From: Planctomycetales bacterium
Lineage (GTDB): Bacteria; Planctomycetota; Planctomycetia; Gemmatales; Gemmataceae
Direction: 5' to 3'
Assembly (NCBI GenBank): GCA_020054355.1
Contig: JAGVLI010000334.1
Location: 1-5,160 of the forward strand
DNA length: 5,160 nt
Made by a program: the position numbers and the translations under genes. The notes beneath the pieces are model-generated. The model was not told where the DNA came from. It did not search any database and was given only the letters and a program-made list of their open reading frames with translations. Position 1 is the first letter of the stretch. Each line of letters starts with the position of its first letter. Shown in pieces: positions 4,431 through 5,160 of the stretch.

Positions 4431-5160
4431 TCACTTGGCAGGCACATCCCGGCCCGCCTGCACGGCTAGCTTCCGCACTGTTTCGACCAGCACGTCTTCC
4501 GCTTTCGGCTGAAACATGCCCAGGCCGCCCGAGTAGATGCCGCGCGTTTCGTAGCCGCCTTCGCGCAGCACCCGCGCGGACGGGATGTAGCCGAAGACGT
4601 CGTTGGCATAGGCGGCGAGCCACAGGCGCTGCGGGCCGAGGGCGTTCTCCAGCAGCGGCACATAATCCACGACCACCTCGCCGGAGAGGGCGACCAGCGT
4701 CAGGTCGCTGCCGAATTGCCAGAGCGCCTGCGGGCAGCGGTAGTGCGTCGCCGGCTTTTCGCCGCGCTCCAGCCGGGCCAGCATCTGCTGGGCGACCCAG
4801 GCCTGGTAGCCCCGCTTGGCCGCCGCTTGCTTCTCCAGTTCGGCCCGAGGCGGCGGCTCCTGCAAGGGCAAGTCGGCCTGCGCCAGCACGGTCTTCAGCG
4901 GCCCGCGCACGGCCGACAGCTTGGTTTCCAGCACCCGGCAGACTTCCTTGCCGAGCGCAGCGCCGTGTTCGCGGGCCAGCTCCATGCTGCCATGCGGGTA
5001 CGGGTCGGCATCCCCGGCGCAGCCCAGCACGAACATCGCCTGCACCCCCGGATGCTTCTCCTGGACGAAACTCTGCGCGAAGCCGGCGTAATCGCCGCAC
5101 ACCACGTTGTGCTGCGGCCGCAGCGTGGTGTTATGCACGGCAGCGCCGAAGAGATCGGAA
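4431..5160 (-). CDS. Neutral/alkaline ceramidase-like protein (C-terminal part)
   Basis: The last 242 residues of a minus-strand protein that enters from the right edge. The frame is open through the edge (SDLFGAAVHNTTL), so the GTG at 5138 is not the start. Features of the neutral/alkaline non-lysosomal ceramidase family are the zinc-ligand block FGAAVHNTTL (about 5121-5150), CGDYAGFA, MFVLGCAGDADPYPHG, TLVALSGEVVVDY with the ligand-type Glu, AAYANDVFGYIPS, and EGGYE with the ligand-type Tyr. True ceramidases split ceramide into sphingosine and fatty acid and carry a catalytic Ser in GDVSPN; here that place reads GDADPY, so Ser is Asp. Similar proteins are common in Planctomycetota, usually secreted and near 450 residues, so about half is seen here. 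The real substrate is therefore uncertain. The second PilZ gene follows closely downstream. Confidence 0.85.
   Translation of the reverse strand, partial: SDLFGAAVHNTTLRPQHNVVCGDYAGFAQSFVQEKHPGVQAMFVLGCAGDADPYPHGSMELAREHGAALGKEVCRVLETKLSAVRGPLKTVLAQADLPLQEPPPRAELEKQAAAKRGYQAWVAQQMLARLERGEKPATHYRCPQALWQFGSDLTLVALSGEVVVDYVPLLENALGPQRLWLAAYANDVFGYIPSARVLREGGYETRGIYSGGLGMFQPKAEDVLVETVRKLAVQAGRDVPAK

Noticed and set aside
4036..5100. 354-codon open frame on the minus strand
   Set aside because: It shares the strand with the ceramidase-like and PilZ genes but in another frame; those two carry the family motifs, while this one is Arg/Ala/Gly-rich shadow sequence.

Overview
The window is GC-rich DNA with strongly G/C-ending codons, from a bacterium I would place in the Planctomycetota, probably the Gemmatales. 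That placement is inference. It rests on the neutral-ceramidase-like protein family, the small single-domain PilZ proteins starting with an RRxxxR motif, the GC-rich hairpin repeats, and the weak or absent Shine-Dalgarno sites of several genes. No rRNA, tRNA, CRISPR array, transposase or phage gene is visible.

Layout from left to right. (1) The first 43 codons of a secreted protein, minus strand, 1-129, running off the left edge. (2) A 348-bp divergent intergenic region. (3) A serine hydrolase of the beta-lactamase/penicillin-binding-protein-like family, plus strand, 478-1605. (4) A 263-bp gap filled by GC-rich hairpin repeats: one degenerate copy that overlaps the stop codon of the hydrolase, then two perfect 44-bp copies in inverted orientation around a 129-bp core. 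(5) An M28-family zinc peptidase, plus strand, 1869-2750. (6) A PilZ-domain protein on the minus strand, 2839-3243, convergent with the peptidase. (7) A comparatively AT-rich 433-bp region, 3244-3676, with a minus-strand promoter for the PilZ gene, a plus-strand TATAAT box, repeated GCCTGA/TTAGGC motifs and a textbook intrinsic terminator that no visible gene needs. (8) A small Nudix hydrolase, plus strand, 3677-4102. (9) A second PilZ protein, minus strand, 4071-4391, overlapping the Nudix gene tail to tail by 32 bp. (10) The C-terminal half of a neutral/alkaline ceramidase-like protein, minus strand, 4431 to the right edge, probably co-transcribed with the second PilZ gene.

The genes do not form one obvious pathway. 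They look like single genes or pairs: two hydrolases in tandem, two putative cyclic-di-GMP sensors, a nucleotide-pyrophosphatase-like enzyme and a ceramidase-like enzyme. I see no evidence for a complete new multi-gene system. The most interesting non-coding signals are the 217-bp inverted-repeat element at 1639-1855 and the possible short RNA or attenuated leader at about 3465-3625, just upstream of the Nudix gene.
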